34,758 bases of DNA from Armatimonadota bacterium (GTDB lineage: Bacteria > Armatimonadota > JAAZEB01). The DNA is taken from contig JAAZEM010000125.1 in NCBI GenBank assembly GCA_012512265.1, positions 1-34,758 of the forward strand, read 5' to 3'. Under the pieces are notes generated by a model. It was not told the DNA's origin. It worked only from the letters and a program-made list of their open reading frames with translations, and did not search any database. How positions within the stretch are numbered: position 1 is the stretch's first letter; the number at the start of each line of letters is the position of its first letter. Of this stretch, positions 16,152 through 23,697 are shown one piece after another. The position numbers were made by a program, and so were the translations under genes.

Positions 16152-17054
16152 CTATCGCAGAAACGCGAGAGCCAGCACGGTTCCGACCCAGAGCAGGCCG
16201 TTGGCCAGGAAGAGCGGGTCGCGGAACGCCAGCTCTGGGCTGCCGCCGAGATCTTGGCGATACGCGAGGTATTGGTAGCGCCACACGCCATAGATGACGA
16301 AGGGCACTGTGAGCATCATTCGACCATCAGAGGGAGCATTCCCGTGTGGCTGAAAGGTATAGAGCATGTAGGCAACGATGGTGGCCGCGGCTGTCTCGGC
16401 GATCATCTGGTTCAGGAGCTCAGGGCTATAGTGTGACAGCACCGGGCGAGTGGCGCCGTTGCCCTCACCGAGGAGGATCATCTCGTGCCGGCGCTTGCAA
16501 AGCCCGAGGAAGAGCGCCAGCAGAAGCGTGCAGATCAGGATCCAGGGCGAGATGCTCACCGGAATCGCCACGCACCCAGCGACGACGCGCACCACGAAGC
16601 CAAGGGCGATGAAGAGCAGATCGAGGATGACGAGGTCTTTGGCGATGAGCGAGTAACCGACATTCAGCACCAGGTAGAGCAGGCTGGTGATCCAGAAATA
16701 GCGATGCCCACCATCGGCCGGCGGGCGGAGGGAGATGGTGGCGGCAAGCGCGCCGGCCACCACCACGCAGAGAAGGGCGGCCAGCAGCGCCGTTGGGACT
16801 GGCAGCCTGCCACTGGCAATCGGCCGATTCCGCTTGATGGGGTGTTCCCGGTCACGCTCGCGGTCCACGACGTCGTTGACCAGGTAGACGGCGCCGGAGA
16901 GGAAGCAGAAGCAGAGAAAAGCCAGCGTGACGTAGAAGAGGTCTGCTGCCCCGACTGGAGCCCCCGCATATCGCCCGAAAAGGGCCCCGGCGAAGAGGAA
17001 GGAGTTCTTCACCCACTGGTGCGGGCGCATGGAGTGGAGGATGCTGCTAATCAC
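16152..17054 (-). CDS. UbiA-family prenyltransferase, decaprenyl-phosphate phosphoribosyltransferase-like
   Basis: A 300-residue integral membrane protein with about 8-9 helices. The first Asp-rich motif is N60-D61-VVDRERDREHP; the family uses these Asp residues to bind Mg-pyrophosphate. The start MRPHQWVKN(SF) is characteristic of the DPPR-synthase branch (Rv3806c-like), which makes decaprenylphosphoryl-5-phosphoribose from PRPP in mycobacteria. The rest, ending in LANGLLWVGTVLALAFLR, has the matching length. Start: GTG 17054 overlaps the preceding glycosyltransferase stop by 8 nt and has GAGG seven nt upstream, so translation is probably coupled. An ATG at residue 9 is an alternative start. 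The true prenyl and sugar donors in this organism are unknown. Confidence 0.88.
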   Translation of the reverse strand: MISSILHSMRPHQWVKNSFLFAGALFGRYAGAPVGAADLFYVTLAFLCFCFLSGAVYLVNDVVDRERDREHPIKRNRPIASGRLPVPTALLAALLCVVVAGALAATISLRPPADGGHRYFWITSLLYLVLNVGYSLIAKDLVILDLLFIALGFVVRVVAGCVAIPVSISPWILICTLLLALFLGLCKRRHEMILLGEGNGATRPVLSHYSPELLNQMIAETAAATIVAYMLYTFQPHGNAPSDGRMMLTVPFVIYGVWRYQYLAYRQDLGGSPELAFRDPLFLANGLLWVGTVLALAFLR

Positions 17055-17754
17055 GCTCAGACCTCAATTGCCACAAGCGGATGATGGCCTCCCAGACGAT
17101 CCGCCCGCGCATTTTCGATGTTCCGAAGCGTCGGTTTGGGAAGATGATGGGTAACTCTGTGATACGCGCACCGTGTTGGTGGGCACGGAAGGTCATCTCA
17201 ATCTGGAAGCAGTAGCCATTCGAGCGAACGCCGCTCATATCAATTCGCTCGAGTGTCTCGCGACGCCACGCCTTGAAGCCGCCCGTCAGGTCGCGATAGG
17301 GGATGCCCAACATGGCCCGGGCCACCCAGGAGCCGCAGCGGCTGATCCAGCGGCGGACCAGCCCCCAATCCTCAACGCCGCCCCCAGGCACGTAGCGCGA
17401 GCCCAGCACCAGGTCACTCTCCTTGAGTTGGGCCAGCATCGCCGGGATGTACTTCGGGTTGTGCGAGAGGTCCGCGTCCATCTGCACAATCACCTGGTAC
17501 TCTCTCTCCAGAGCCCAGGAAAAGCCGGCGACGTAGGCCCGGCCGAGGCCTTCCCGGTTCGCGCGATGGAGCACATGCACCTCGGGATGGACGCGGGCGA
17601 GCGCATCTGCTGCGTCACCCGTACCATCGGGGGAGTTATCGTCCACCACCAGGATGTCCAGGTCCGCGTTCAGCGCGAGAAGGCGCTCGACGATCAGGGG
17701 GAGGTTCTCGCGCTCGTTATAGGTTGGAAGCACGGCCAGTCTGGAGCATTGCAC
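17047..17754 (-). CDS. Polyprenyl-phosphate mannosyltransferase-like GT2 glycosyltransferase (leaderless GTG start)
   Basis: A 235-residue GT-A fold family 2 glycosyltransferase of the dolichol-phosphate-mannose synthase (DPM1/Ppm1) group. It transfers a hexose from a nucleotide sugar to polyprenyl phosphate at the cytoplasmic face. Landmarks are LPTYNERENLP (9-19), VVDDNSPDGTG (36-46), the DxD motif D93-A-D95, GSRYVPGGGV, and DLTGGFKAWRRETL followed by YCFQIEMTFRAH. There is no C-terminal membrane anchor, as in single-domain DPM1 proteins. Start: the predicted transcript begins at the GTG at 17754. The longer open frame to 17805 covers the promoter and is rejected. The gene is first of a four-gene operon with UbiA-like, EamA-like and SRPBCC genes. 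Confidence 0.9.
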   Translation of the reverse strand: MQCSRLAVLPTYNERENLPLIVERLLALNADLDILVVDDNSPDGTGDAADALARVHPEVHVLHRANREGLGRAYVAGFSWALEREYQVIVQMDADLSHNPKYIPAMLAQLKESDLVLGSRYVPGGGVEDWGLVRRWISRCGSWVARAMLGIPYRDLTGGFKAWRRETLERIDMSGVRSNGYCFQIEMTFRAHQHGARITELPIIFPNRRFGTSKMRGRIVWEAIIRLWQLRSERD

Positions 17755-17760
17755 ACGGCC

Positions 17761-17790
17761 ATTATACCGTGCCGCCGCTTGAGGTGTCAA
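17761..17790 (-). promoter_or_regulatory. Perfect consensus promoter of the polyprenyl-sugar operon
   Basis: Minus strand TTGACA (17785-17790), an 18-bp spacer and TATAAT (17761-17766), both hexamers perfect. Transcription should begin 6-8 nt after the -10, at 17753-17755. That coincides with the GTG start codon at 17754, so the mRNA should be leaderless. The promoter fills the gap between rimO and the operon. Confidence 0.85.
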
Positions 17791-17805
17791 CGCGCGCTCA
17801 GGCAT

Positions 17806-19140
17806 TCAGTTGGCGATGAGGTCGTATGGCTTCGCGTCGGTCACGGTGGCCTCGACAAACGTGCCGGGCGTCGCATGGCTATCACGCAAAATGACCGTGC
17901 CATCGATCTCAGGGGCGTCGCGATAGGAGCGCCCCACGCGATCCCGGCCTCGCGGGCCGGCCGCGGTCTCGACCAGGACACGGATCCGCTGGCCGACCAG
18001 CTGCCGGTTGCGCTCGAGCGAGATCCGCTGCTGGACGCGCATGAGCTGGTCGAAACGGCGTCGCGCTAACGACGCCGGAACCGCGTCCGGGAGGTCGAAC
18101 GCCGCGGTGCCCTCCTCGGGCGAGAATGTGAACGCGCCCATGCGGTCAAAGCGCGCCTCCTGGACAAACTGGAGGAGCTCCTCGAACTCCGCATCCGTCT
18201 CTCCGGGGAAGCCGACCAGGAAGGTCGTGCGCAGGGCGATCTCGGGGCAGGCCTGGCGGATACGCTCGATCAGCTTCAGGTAGGCATCGCTATCCCCGGG
18301 CCGGTGCATCCGGCGAAGCACCGATCGGGCAACGTGCTGCAGGGGGATATCCATGTAGCTGCAGACCTTTTCTTCCTCGGCCGTGGCGGCAATCAGGGCG
18401 TCGTCGACGTTCGTGGGGTAGTAGTAGAGCGGGCGAATCCACTCGACTCCGTCGATGCGCGCCAGCGCGCGGAGGAGCTCCGCGAGGCGCGGGGCTCCAT
18501 ACAAGTCCGATCCGTATTGACTGGTATCCTGGGCAACGAGCACCAGCTCGCGAACGCCTCCCTCGGCCAGGCGTCGGGCTTCCGCCACAATCGCCTCCAG
18601 CGGCCGGCTGATCATCGGCCCGCGAATGCTCGGAATGGCGCAGAAGGCGCAGGGCCGGTTGCAGCCATCGGCAATTTTCAGGTAGGCGGTCCACGGTGCC
18701 GTGGAGAGGACCCGTGGCAGCTCTTCCGGGAGCACCGCCCGCGGCGCGCCCACGGCGTCGTAGCCGCGACCGGCCAACGCTTCGCGCACCGCCTCGACGA
18801 TCCGATGCTGCCCGCCGATCCCGACGAAGGCGTCGATCTCCGGGATCTCGGCGCGGAGCTGATCTGCGTAGCGCTGGGCCAGGCAGCCGGTGGCCACCAC
18901 CCGGCGCACCTTGCCCCTCTCCTTCAGGTGCACGGCATCCAGGATGGCCTGGACCGACTCCTCCTTCGCATCGGCGATGAACCCGCAGGTGTTCACCACC
19001 ACCACATCCGCGCGCGCGGGCTCGGACGAGAGCTCGAAGCCCTCTTCGCGCAGCAGCCCCAACATCACCTCGGCATCCACCTGGTTCTTCGGGCACCCCA
19101 GGTTGATGACCGCCACCCTCGTCGCTCTACTCTTTGCCAT
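17806..19140 (-). CDS. rimO: Ribosomal protein uS12 methylthiotransferase RimO
   Basis: A 444-residue radical-SAM methylthiotransferase that adds a methylthio group to the conserved Asp of ribosomal protein S12. The N-terminal UPF0004 domain has Cys16, Cys52 and Cys86, which bind the auxiliary cluster (NLGCPKNQVDAE is typical of RimO). The radical-SAM motif is Cys160-x3-Cys164-x2-Cys167 (GCNRPCAFCAIP). The C-terminal TRAM domain ends with VTDAKPYDL, in the usual RimO style. RimO is told from MiaB by N-L-G-C-P-K-N and the overall length. ATG 19140 has GGGAG six nt upstream. It stands in its own unit, ending about 20 nt before the next promoter. Confidence 0.95.
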   Translation of the reverse strand: MAKSRATRVAVINLGCPKNQVDAEVMLGLLREEGFELSSEPARADVVVVNTCGFIADAKEESVQAILDAVHLKERGKVRRVVATGCLAQRYADQLRAEIPEIDAFVGIGGQHRIVEAVREALAGRGYDAVGAPRAVLPEELPRVLSTAPWTAYLKIADGCNRPCAFCAIPSIRGPMISRPLEAIVAEARRLAEGGVRELVLVAQDTSQYGSDLYGAPRLAELLRALARIDGVEWIRPLYYYPTNVDDALIAATAEEEKVCSYMDIPLQHVARSVLRRMHRPGDSDAYLKLIERIRQACPEIALRTTFLVGFPGETDAEFEELLQFVQEARFDRMGAFTFSPEEGTAAFDLPDAVPASLARRRFDQLMRVQQRISLERNRQLVGQRIRVLVETAAGPRGRDRVGRSYRDAPEIDGTVILRDSHATPGTFVEATVTDAKPYDLIAN

Positions 19141-19162
19141 AGATCTCCCTCACGTACTCCCA

Positions 19163-19191
19163 ATCGTATCACAGCCTGCCCGCACCGTCAA
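19163..19191 (-). promoter_or_regulatory. Putative rimO promoter
   Basis: Minus strand TTGACG (19186-19191), a 17-bp spacer and TACGAT (19163-19168). The -35 has one mismatch and the -10 two. The predicted start near 19156 gives a short leader of about 16 nt that contains the GGGAG ribosome binding site. Confidence 0.6.
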
Positions 19192-19476
19192 CGTGGTGCC
19201 GGGGTCTCCTGTGCCCGCGCCTGCGCGGGGTTGGAAGGAAGGGGCCGGGCGTCAGGGATGGCACGGGTCCAAAGGAATCTGGGCTCACTATCGCCAATCT
19301 TCCCGCTGGGGAGTTCTCCCGCGCAATGGCGAGGCGCTGTCAGGTGCTGACAGCGTCTCTTCTGATCATCGGACGCCCGCTCGCGCCGGTCTGGGGTATC
19401 TCGGCCAGACCACGGCGCCCGCCCTGGCGCTCGAGGTCGATTCTCGACACATTAGAAGGGGCAATGCTCCGCTCGG
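19192..19476. other. Intergenic region with a strong hairpin
   Basis: No gene is supported between the rimO promoter and the DUF486 gene. The notable element is a 12-bp stem at 19331-19359: GAGGCGCTGTCA (19331-19342) with TGACAGCGTCTC (19348-19359), one G-U pair, pentaloop GGTGC, followed by a short pyrimidine-rich stretch on the plus strand. It could be a terminator for a plus-strand transcript or a regulatory leader of the DUF486 gene. No consensus promoter for that gene was found. Confidence 0.4.
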
Positions 19477-19803
19477 ATGCGTACGATCATCCTGCTTACG
19501 ATTTCAAACATATTCATGACCTTTGCCTGGTATGGACACCTCCGCTTCAAGTCGTCGCCACTATGGATTGTGATCCTGGCGAGTTGGGGCATCGCCTTCG
19601 TGGAGTATTGCTTTCAGGTGCCCGCGAACCGCATTGGGCATGGACAGTTTTCGGCGGCTCAGCTCAAGGTGATTCAGGAAGTGATCACGCTCGTCGTCTT
19701 CGCGGGCTTCTCTGTGGCCTACCTGCGCGAGAGCCTGCGCTGGAACCACGTCATCGCGTTCCTGTTCATCCTGGGGGCGGTCTTCTTCATGTTCCGGAGG
19801 TGA
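19477..19803 (+). CDS. DMT-like DUF486 membrane protein
   Basis: A 108-residue inner-membrane protein with four helices. It matches the DUF486 family: MRTIILLTISNIFMTFAWYGHL at the start, ILASWGIAFVEYCFQVPANRIGHGQFS in the middle with the conserved PANRIG turn, and VIQEVITLVVFAGFSVAYLRESLRWNHVIAFLFILGAVFFMF at the end. The family is a conserved but uncharacterised member of the drug/metabolite transporter superfamily; no substrate is known to me. The ribosome binding site is poor (AAGGGG 15 nt away). The gene stands alone and is followed by a hairpin at 19847-19879. Confidence 0.92.
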   Translation: MRTIILLTISNIFMTFAWYGHLRFKSSPLWIVILASWGIAFVEYCFQVPANRIGHGQFSAAQLKVIQEVITLVVFAGFSVAYLRESLRWNHVIAFLFILGAVFFMFRR

Positions 19804-19846
19804 GAGGGGAGACGAGGCGCCTCGAGCCAGCACCTTGCTAACGGGA

Positions 19847-19879
19847 GGCTGCCCACATCCAGCAGGTATGCGGGCAGCC
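19847..19879 (+). terminator. Hairpin after the DUF486 gene
   Basis: GGCTGCCC (19847-19854) and GGGCAGCC (19872-19879) form a perfect 8-bp stem with a 17-nt loop, 43 nt after the DUF486 stop. No U-tract follows, so termination would need another factor. Confidence 0.4.
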
Positions 19880-20053
19880 ATCCGGGATCATGCGCCGAAG
19901 CTACCTGGCTCGGGCCGGGCGCATCTCATATCGATAGGGGAACGTTCCGCCGCCGCGTTGCGGCCTGGCATCTGAACTCCCGCCCGGCGGGTCCGAGCGG
20001 TGCAAACAGCGCCCTGGGTGGGCACTGTGGCCGGCCGCTATCGGGGCGGGATG

Positions 20054-20176
20054 CTATGGCTGTGGGATCGATAGAGAGGATCTCTTTTCGGCGCGCTTTT
20101 CGGCACGCTTCTCCTTCAGCGTTTTTAGCGGCTTCTTCTTTGGCTCGCTCTTTGGTGCGCTCTTATCCTTCGCCAT
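20054..20176 (-). CDS. 40-residue Lys/Arg-rich basic protein, function unknown
   Basis: A small gene below usual ORF-length cut-offs. ATG 20176 is preceded by GGAGG at a 5-nt spacing, an ideal ribosome binding site, and the frame runs to TAG at 20054-20056. The product starts MAKDKSAPKSEPKKKPLKTL and continues with two KRAEKRAEKR-like steps and a Ser/Pro tail. About one third is Lys or Arg, and there are no Cys and no membrane segment. Similar very short basic proteins with a K-x-L-K-E-K-R core are widespread in high-GC bacteria as uncharacterised proteins. A nucleic-acid or ribosome association is a guess from charge alone. No consensus promoter was identified. Confidence 0.7.
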   Translation of the reverse strand: MAKDKSAPKSEPKKKPLKTLKEKRAEKRAEKRSSLSIPQP

Positions 20177-20486
20177 TGCAGCCTCCATCTTCAGAACGCA
20201 GCGTGGTGGCGCGTTCATATGACGCCACACAGCCTTGAGCTTCTATTACCGACGCGTCCGGGGCGCTCCCGGTTCGGTCGTCCCTGGCCAAACGTAGCGG
20301 TACCGAGCAGCGTGCCCGCGGCTGCTGCCTTTCGCGGGAACGCTGGCAACAGGCGGAGCTTCGCGGTCCACCAGGAAAGAGGCCCACTGGTCAAGCTGGA
20401 ATCCGAGTGCCGAGCGATAGCCCCCCTGGGCTGCCGTCTGCCGGCGCAACACCAGGGGGGCGATAGAGAGCGGGATGCTCCCGAGA
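20177..20486. other. Intergenic region, no gene seen
   Basis: About 310 bases between the small basic protein and the aminotransferase stop. It holds the strong hairpin at 20421-20460 and no supported coding sequence. The frames that are open here have no start with a ribosome binding site and no protein-like composition. Confidence 0.4.
20421..20460 (-). terminator. GC-rich double hairpin after the aminotransferase gene
   Basis: CCCCCCTGG (20421-20429) pairs perfectly with CCAGGGGGG (20452-20460), with an inner GCCG/CGGC stem. It lies 26 nt after the aminotransferase stop on the minus strand. No U-tract follows. The element is also flanked on both sides by GCGATAG / CGATAG direct copies. 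Confidence 0.5.
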
Positions 20487-21854
20487 CTATCCAAGCACCG
20501 CGTCGACCGCTTCCTCGAAGGCGCTGATCGACTCGCGGAGCGCATCCTCGGGGATCGTAAGCGGCGGGGCGATCTTGATGCACTCGCCGGCGCCGCCCAC
20601 CGGGGCGAACATGAGCACACCCCGGTGCATGCACGCGATGTTGATCGCCAACGCCGTGTCCGGATCAGGCTCCTTGGTACCCGGCTTCACCACCTGAATG
20701 CCGGCCACCAGGCCCTTGCCCGTCAGGCATCCGAGCGGGCCAGGATACTTGGCCTGGATCCGCGCCAGCTCCGGCATCATGATCTCGCCCATCTTCGCCG
20801 CGTGCTCCACCAGGCCACGCGACTGGATTACCTTGAGGCTGGCGATGGCCGCGGCCACCGGAAGCGGCGAGGCGCTGTGCGTCGAGGTCATCGAGCCGGG
20901 GGCGTACAGGCCCATGATATCGCGGCGGCCGATCACTGCGGAGAGTGGCAGCGACGAGGAGATTCCCTTGCCACACGCGATCAGATCCGGCGTAATCCCG
21001 TAGTGCTCGAAGCAGAACATCTTGCCGGTGCGCCCGAAGCCGGCCTGCACCTCGTCCATGGTGAGGACGATATCGTGCTCGCGGCAGAACGCCTCCAGCT
21101 TCTGCGCGTATTCGACCGGGAGGAAATCTGGGCCGCCGCCTTGATAGCTCTCCGACATCACGCCGGCGATCTCGTGCGGCTGGATTCCCTTGTCGCGCAG
21201 GGTCTTCAGGAAGAGGTCGAAGGAGGTGTCCTCGTTCTTGAAGCCATCCGGGAAGGGCACCTGGATGAAGGTGGGGTCGCGATCCACCATCCAGCGCTTC
21301 TGCTTCTCCCAGCCGCCGGCCAGCTGCGAGCCCATGGTGCGCCCGTGGAAGGCGTTCACGAAGGAGACGAAGTACTTCTTCTGCGGGCCGTGCTTCTCAA
21401 GAGCGTACGTCTTGCTCAGCTTGATGCAATTCTCGGTGGCCTCACTCCCCGTGCTGAGGAGGAAGACGGTGTAATCATCCGGCTTGGGCGCGAGCGCCTG
21501 CAGCATCGAGGTGAGCTGCGCGCGCCGCTCGTGCACGAAGACGTAGGTGGACAGCAGACTCTGGTCAATCACCTCACGGAGCGCCTGCTTGACCTCTTCA
21601 GCGCCATGGCCCGCGTTGGAAACGAGCACACACGAGGACCAGTCGATCCAGCGGTTGCCCCATGGGTCCGAGACGATGAAATCCTCCGCCTTATGCCAGA
21701 TGATCGGGGGCTGGCCCATCATCGACTGCGGCTCCGACTTCTTCAACTGCTCGAAGATCGGGAGCGACTCGGGCACGGGCAGCTTCGTCTTGATCGTTCG
21801 GTACTTCGTATCAATATGCGGAACCTCGACCGGCTCCAGGCTATAGACAGCCAC
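20487..21854 (-). CDS. Class III PLP-dependent aminotransferase
   Basis: A 455-residue fold-type I aminotransferase of the omega-amino acid/GABA/acetylornithine group. It has GSEA at 136-139 (phosphate-binding), the aromatic-His pair AFHGRTMG at about 168-175, DEVQAGFGRTG with Asp267 contacting the PLP pyridine N, and Lys296 in CGKGISSSLPLSA, which forms the Schiff base. It probably transfers an amino group from an omega-amino acid or amino sugar to 2-oxoglutarate or pyruvate; the exact substrate is not readable. ATG 21854 has GGGAGG nine nt upstream. It is 160 nt downstream of a Gfo/Idh/MocA oxidoreductase on the same strand. An oxidase-plus-aminotransferase pair can make amino-modified sugars or cyclitols (inference). 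Confidence 0.92.
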   Translation of the reverse strand: MAVYSLEPVEVPHIDTKYRTIKTKLPVPESLPIFEQLKKSEPQSMMGQPPIIWHKAEDFIVSDPWGNRWIDWSSCVLVSNAGHGAEEVKQALREVIDQSLLSTYVFVHERRAQLTSMLQALAPKPDDYTVFLLSTGSEATENCIKLSKTYALEKHGPQKKYFVSFVNAFHGRTMGSQLAGGWEKQKRWMVDRDPTFIQVPFPDGFKNEDTSFDLFLKTLRDKGIQPHEIAGVMSESYQGGGPDFLPVEYAQKLEAFCREHDIVLTMDEVQAGFGRTGKMFCFEHYGITPDLIACGKGISSSLPLSAVIGRRDIMGLYAPGSMTSTHSASPLPVAAAIASLKVIQSRGLVEHAAKMGEIMMPELARIQAKYPGPLGCLTGKGLVAGIQVVKPGTKEPDPDTALAINIACMHRGVLMFAPVGGAGECIKIAPPLTIPEDALRESISAFEEAVDAVLG

Positions 21855-22013
21855 GTTCTACCTCCCTAGGTGCGAAAGCATGGAGAGATGGAAGAGCGGG
21901 GAGGGAAACGGCGCCGCGCCGCTAGTTTCGGCTGGTTGCGCAACTGATGGCCACGGCTGGCACTGCGGGCCGCCGCCCAGTTCCGGCGTTTCCATTCCCC
22001 CTCTCTCCATCCT

Positions 22014-23276
22014 TCAGGATCTTGGCTCGACGTGCGGCTGGCCTTCGTAGACGATCCGGACGGGTTCTCCATCGCGCAGGATCGACATGCGAGCCGCTTC
22101 GACAACCAACTCATTGATATAGCTATTGGCCGGGGTGGCGATGAGCCCCTTCTCGTCCACCTCTCGGATGATGGCACGCCGGCGCTGCAGCGATGCCTCG
22201 GGATCCATGCTCGCCACTTCCGATTCGATGTTGTGAATCGTGTTCAGCGTGGCGCTCACGGAGTCGGGGCCATAGCCAACCGGCTTGTAGCCCGCGCCCT
22301 CCCAGGCCGCGTACTGGAAGAAGTCCGGGTTCACGTAGTTATACCGGGAGCCGCCGGGGCCGATCCCCTCGAGGAAGGAGTGGATTACCCCACGGAACTG
22401 GTCGTCATGCTCCAGGTAGCCGCTGCGGTCATTCCCCTCGAAGTACATGACCAGGCCTTGCTCGTTTGAGCCGGCGCCGTCATCCGGGTATCCCAGGCCG
22501 TTGGTCACGGTGAGGATGGCACCGTTCTCGTAGCGTACCCGACCGCTGGACCAGAGGAAGCCCTCGTTTCCGTTGGGGAACTTGCCCTTGACGCCGGAGA
22601 CGGAGACCTCGACCGGCTTGATCCCGGTGATGAAGTAAACCAGGTCCACATAGTGGCAGCCGATGTAGACGAACGGGTCGGTCTTATCCGTGGTAAACCA
22701 GTTCTGGAAGTTGGAATGGCGGTAGTAGTAGGGCTCGATCAGGCGTGCCTCGCCCAGGATGAACTCGCCAAAGTGGCCCAACTCGTAGCGGCGTCGCGCG
22801 ATGAGGGCGCGGCGGTCGAAGCGCTTGTGATACTCCACTCCGACGAAGAGGCCCTTCTCATAGGCCAACTTCTCGATCTCGACAGTCTGAGTATACTTCA
22901 AGACCAGTGGCTTGACGCAGAGAACATGCTGGTCGTTGCGGAGTGCTTCCATCACCGTGTCGTAATGGAACTGGTCGGGCACGGCGACGATCACGGCTTG
23001 CCGGGGAGGCATCTCCGCGATCACCTGGCGGAAGAGATCCGGGTAGACCTTATCAGGTGGCTCGGAGAGCGAGGGGTAGGGGATGAACTCCTGGCCCGGG
23101 AAGGCTTGGGCCAGCGTCTGGTCCTCCTTGAGGGTTCGCAGCGGTGGGCTGTTGAGCGCGCACACCTGGATGCGGTCAACGACGCCCATGCGCTGAAGCT
23201 GGTAGACGGCGGGCAGTAGGAGATCCTGCGTGATCATCCCACCGCCGACGATGGTGACATTGATGGGTTTACTCAT
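22014..23276 (-). CDS. Gfo/Idh/MocA-family NAD(P)-dependent oxidoreductase
   Basis: A 420-residue oxidoreductase. The N-terminal Rossmann fold has VTIVGGGMITQD (8-18). The usual E-K-P motif appears as VKP with Lys122, the catalytic-helper Lys. The C-terminal alpha/beta domain has VEYHKRFDRRAL, IGCHYVDLVYFITG and an aromatic-rich substrate region. Such enzymes oxidise or reduce sugars, inositols and related carbonyls; the donor and product here are unknown. ATG 23276 has a good ribosome binding site (GGAGAGGGA) just upstream; a start 12 nt earlier in frame is rejected. It lies 90 nt downstream of the zinc-ribbon protein gene and is likely co-transcribed with it from 23669-23697. Confidence 0.9.
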   Translation of the reverse strand: MSKPINVTIVGGGMITQDLLLPAVYQLQRMGVVDRIQVCALNSPPLRTLKEDQTLAQAFPGQEFIPYPSLSEPPDKVYPDLFRQVIAEMPPRQAVIVAVPDQFHYDTVMEALRNDQHVLCVKPLVLKYTQTVEIEKLAYEKGLFVGVEYHKRFDRRALIARRRYELGHFGEFILGEARLIEPYYYRHSNFQNWFTTDKTDPFVYIGCHYVDLVYFITGIKPVEVSVSGVKGKFPNGNEGFLWSSGRVRYENGAILTVTNGLGYPDDGAGSNEQGLVMYFEGNDRSGYLEHDDQFRGVIHSFLEGIGPGGSRYNYVNPDFFQYAAWEGAGYKPVGYGPDSVSATLNTIHNIESEVASMDPEASLQRRRAIIREVDEKGLIATPANSYINELVVEAARMSILRDGEPVRIVYEGQPHVEPRS

Positions 23277-23366
23277 GTCCCTCTCCACTCAAAGCGTGTC
23301 GGTCCAAGTGATCGCGGTGGCCACCCGCAGCACGCCACGGTGAGCTCGCCGTACACGCCTCCACTC

Positions 23367-23645
23367 TCAGGGGCGCGGGCGCGGGCCTTCGGCCTTCGCC
23401 CGAGGGGCATCCGGAGGCACGTTGATCGGGGCGACCCGAGAGAACACGGGGCCGGCAGCTGCGCGCGCGCGGCTCCAATAGGCCCCCAGGCGCGGGTTGC
23501 ACTGCGGGCAGTTGCTAGGACCGCATTCATAGCAGCCAAGGCTCAGTCGCTTGAAGAGCGCCTTGGCGATTATCCACACCAACCGCCAGGTGTGCCCGCA
23601 GTGATAGCAGACCACCGACGCATCTCCGGAAGAACCGTCAAGCAT
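23367..23645 (-). CDS. Small zinc-ribbon/zinc-finger-like protein, function unknown
   Basis: A 92-residue protein with Cys13-x2-Cys16 and a dense second cluster Cys38-x2-Cys41-x4-Cys46-x2-Cys49, spaced as in paired zinc ribbons. The segment between is hydrophobic (WIIAKALFKRLSLG). The C-terminus is Ala/Pro/Arg-rich and disordered-looking. No enzyme motif is visible. ATG 23645 has AGGGGG six nt upstream, and the gene has a good promoter at 23669-23697. It precedes the Gfo/Idh/MocA gene. It may be a regulatory or scaffold zinc protein of that unit (inference). Confidence 0.78.
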   Translation of the reverse strand: MLDGSSGDASVVCYHCGHTWRLVWIIAKALFKRLSLGCYECGPSNCPQCNPRLGAYWSRARAAAGPVFSRVAPINVPPDAPRAKAEGPRPRP

Positions 23646-23668
23646 TGGATCCCCCTGTGTGCCGGCCT

Positions 23669-23697
23669 ATTATCGCACGTGAGGAGGAACCCGTCAA
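23669..23697 (-). promoter_or_regulatory. Promoter of the zinc-ribbon / oxidoreductase / aminotransferase genes
   Basis: Minus strand TTGACG (23692-23697), 17-bp spacer and GATAAT (23669-23674), one mismatch per hexamer. The predicted start near 23662 gives a leader of about 17 nt before ATG 23645. Confidence 0.7.

Noticed and set aside
17755..17805. Longer glycosyltransferase starting at 17805
   Set aside because: The added codons cover the perfect -35/-10 promoter; family members start a few residues before LPTYNE.
20475..21869. 464-codon plus-strand frame opposite the aminotransferase
   Set aside because: Antisense shadow of a well-conserved enzyme; the translation is His/Leu/Arg-rich and matches nothing.
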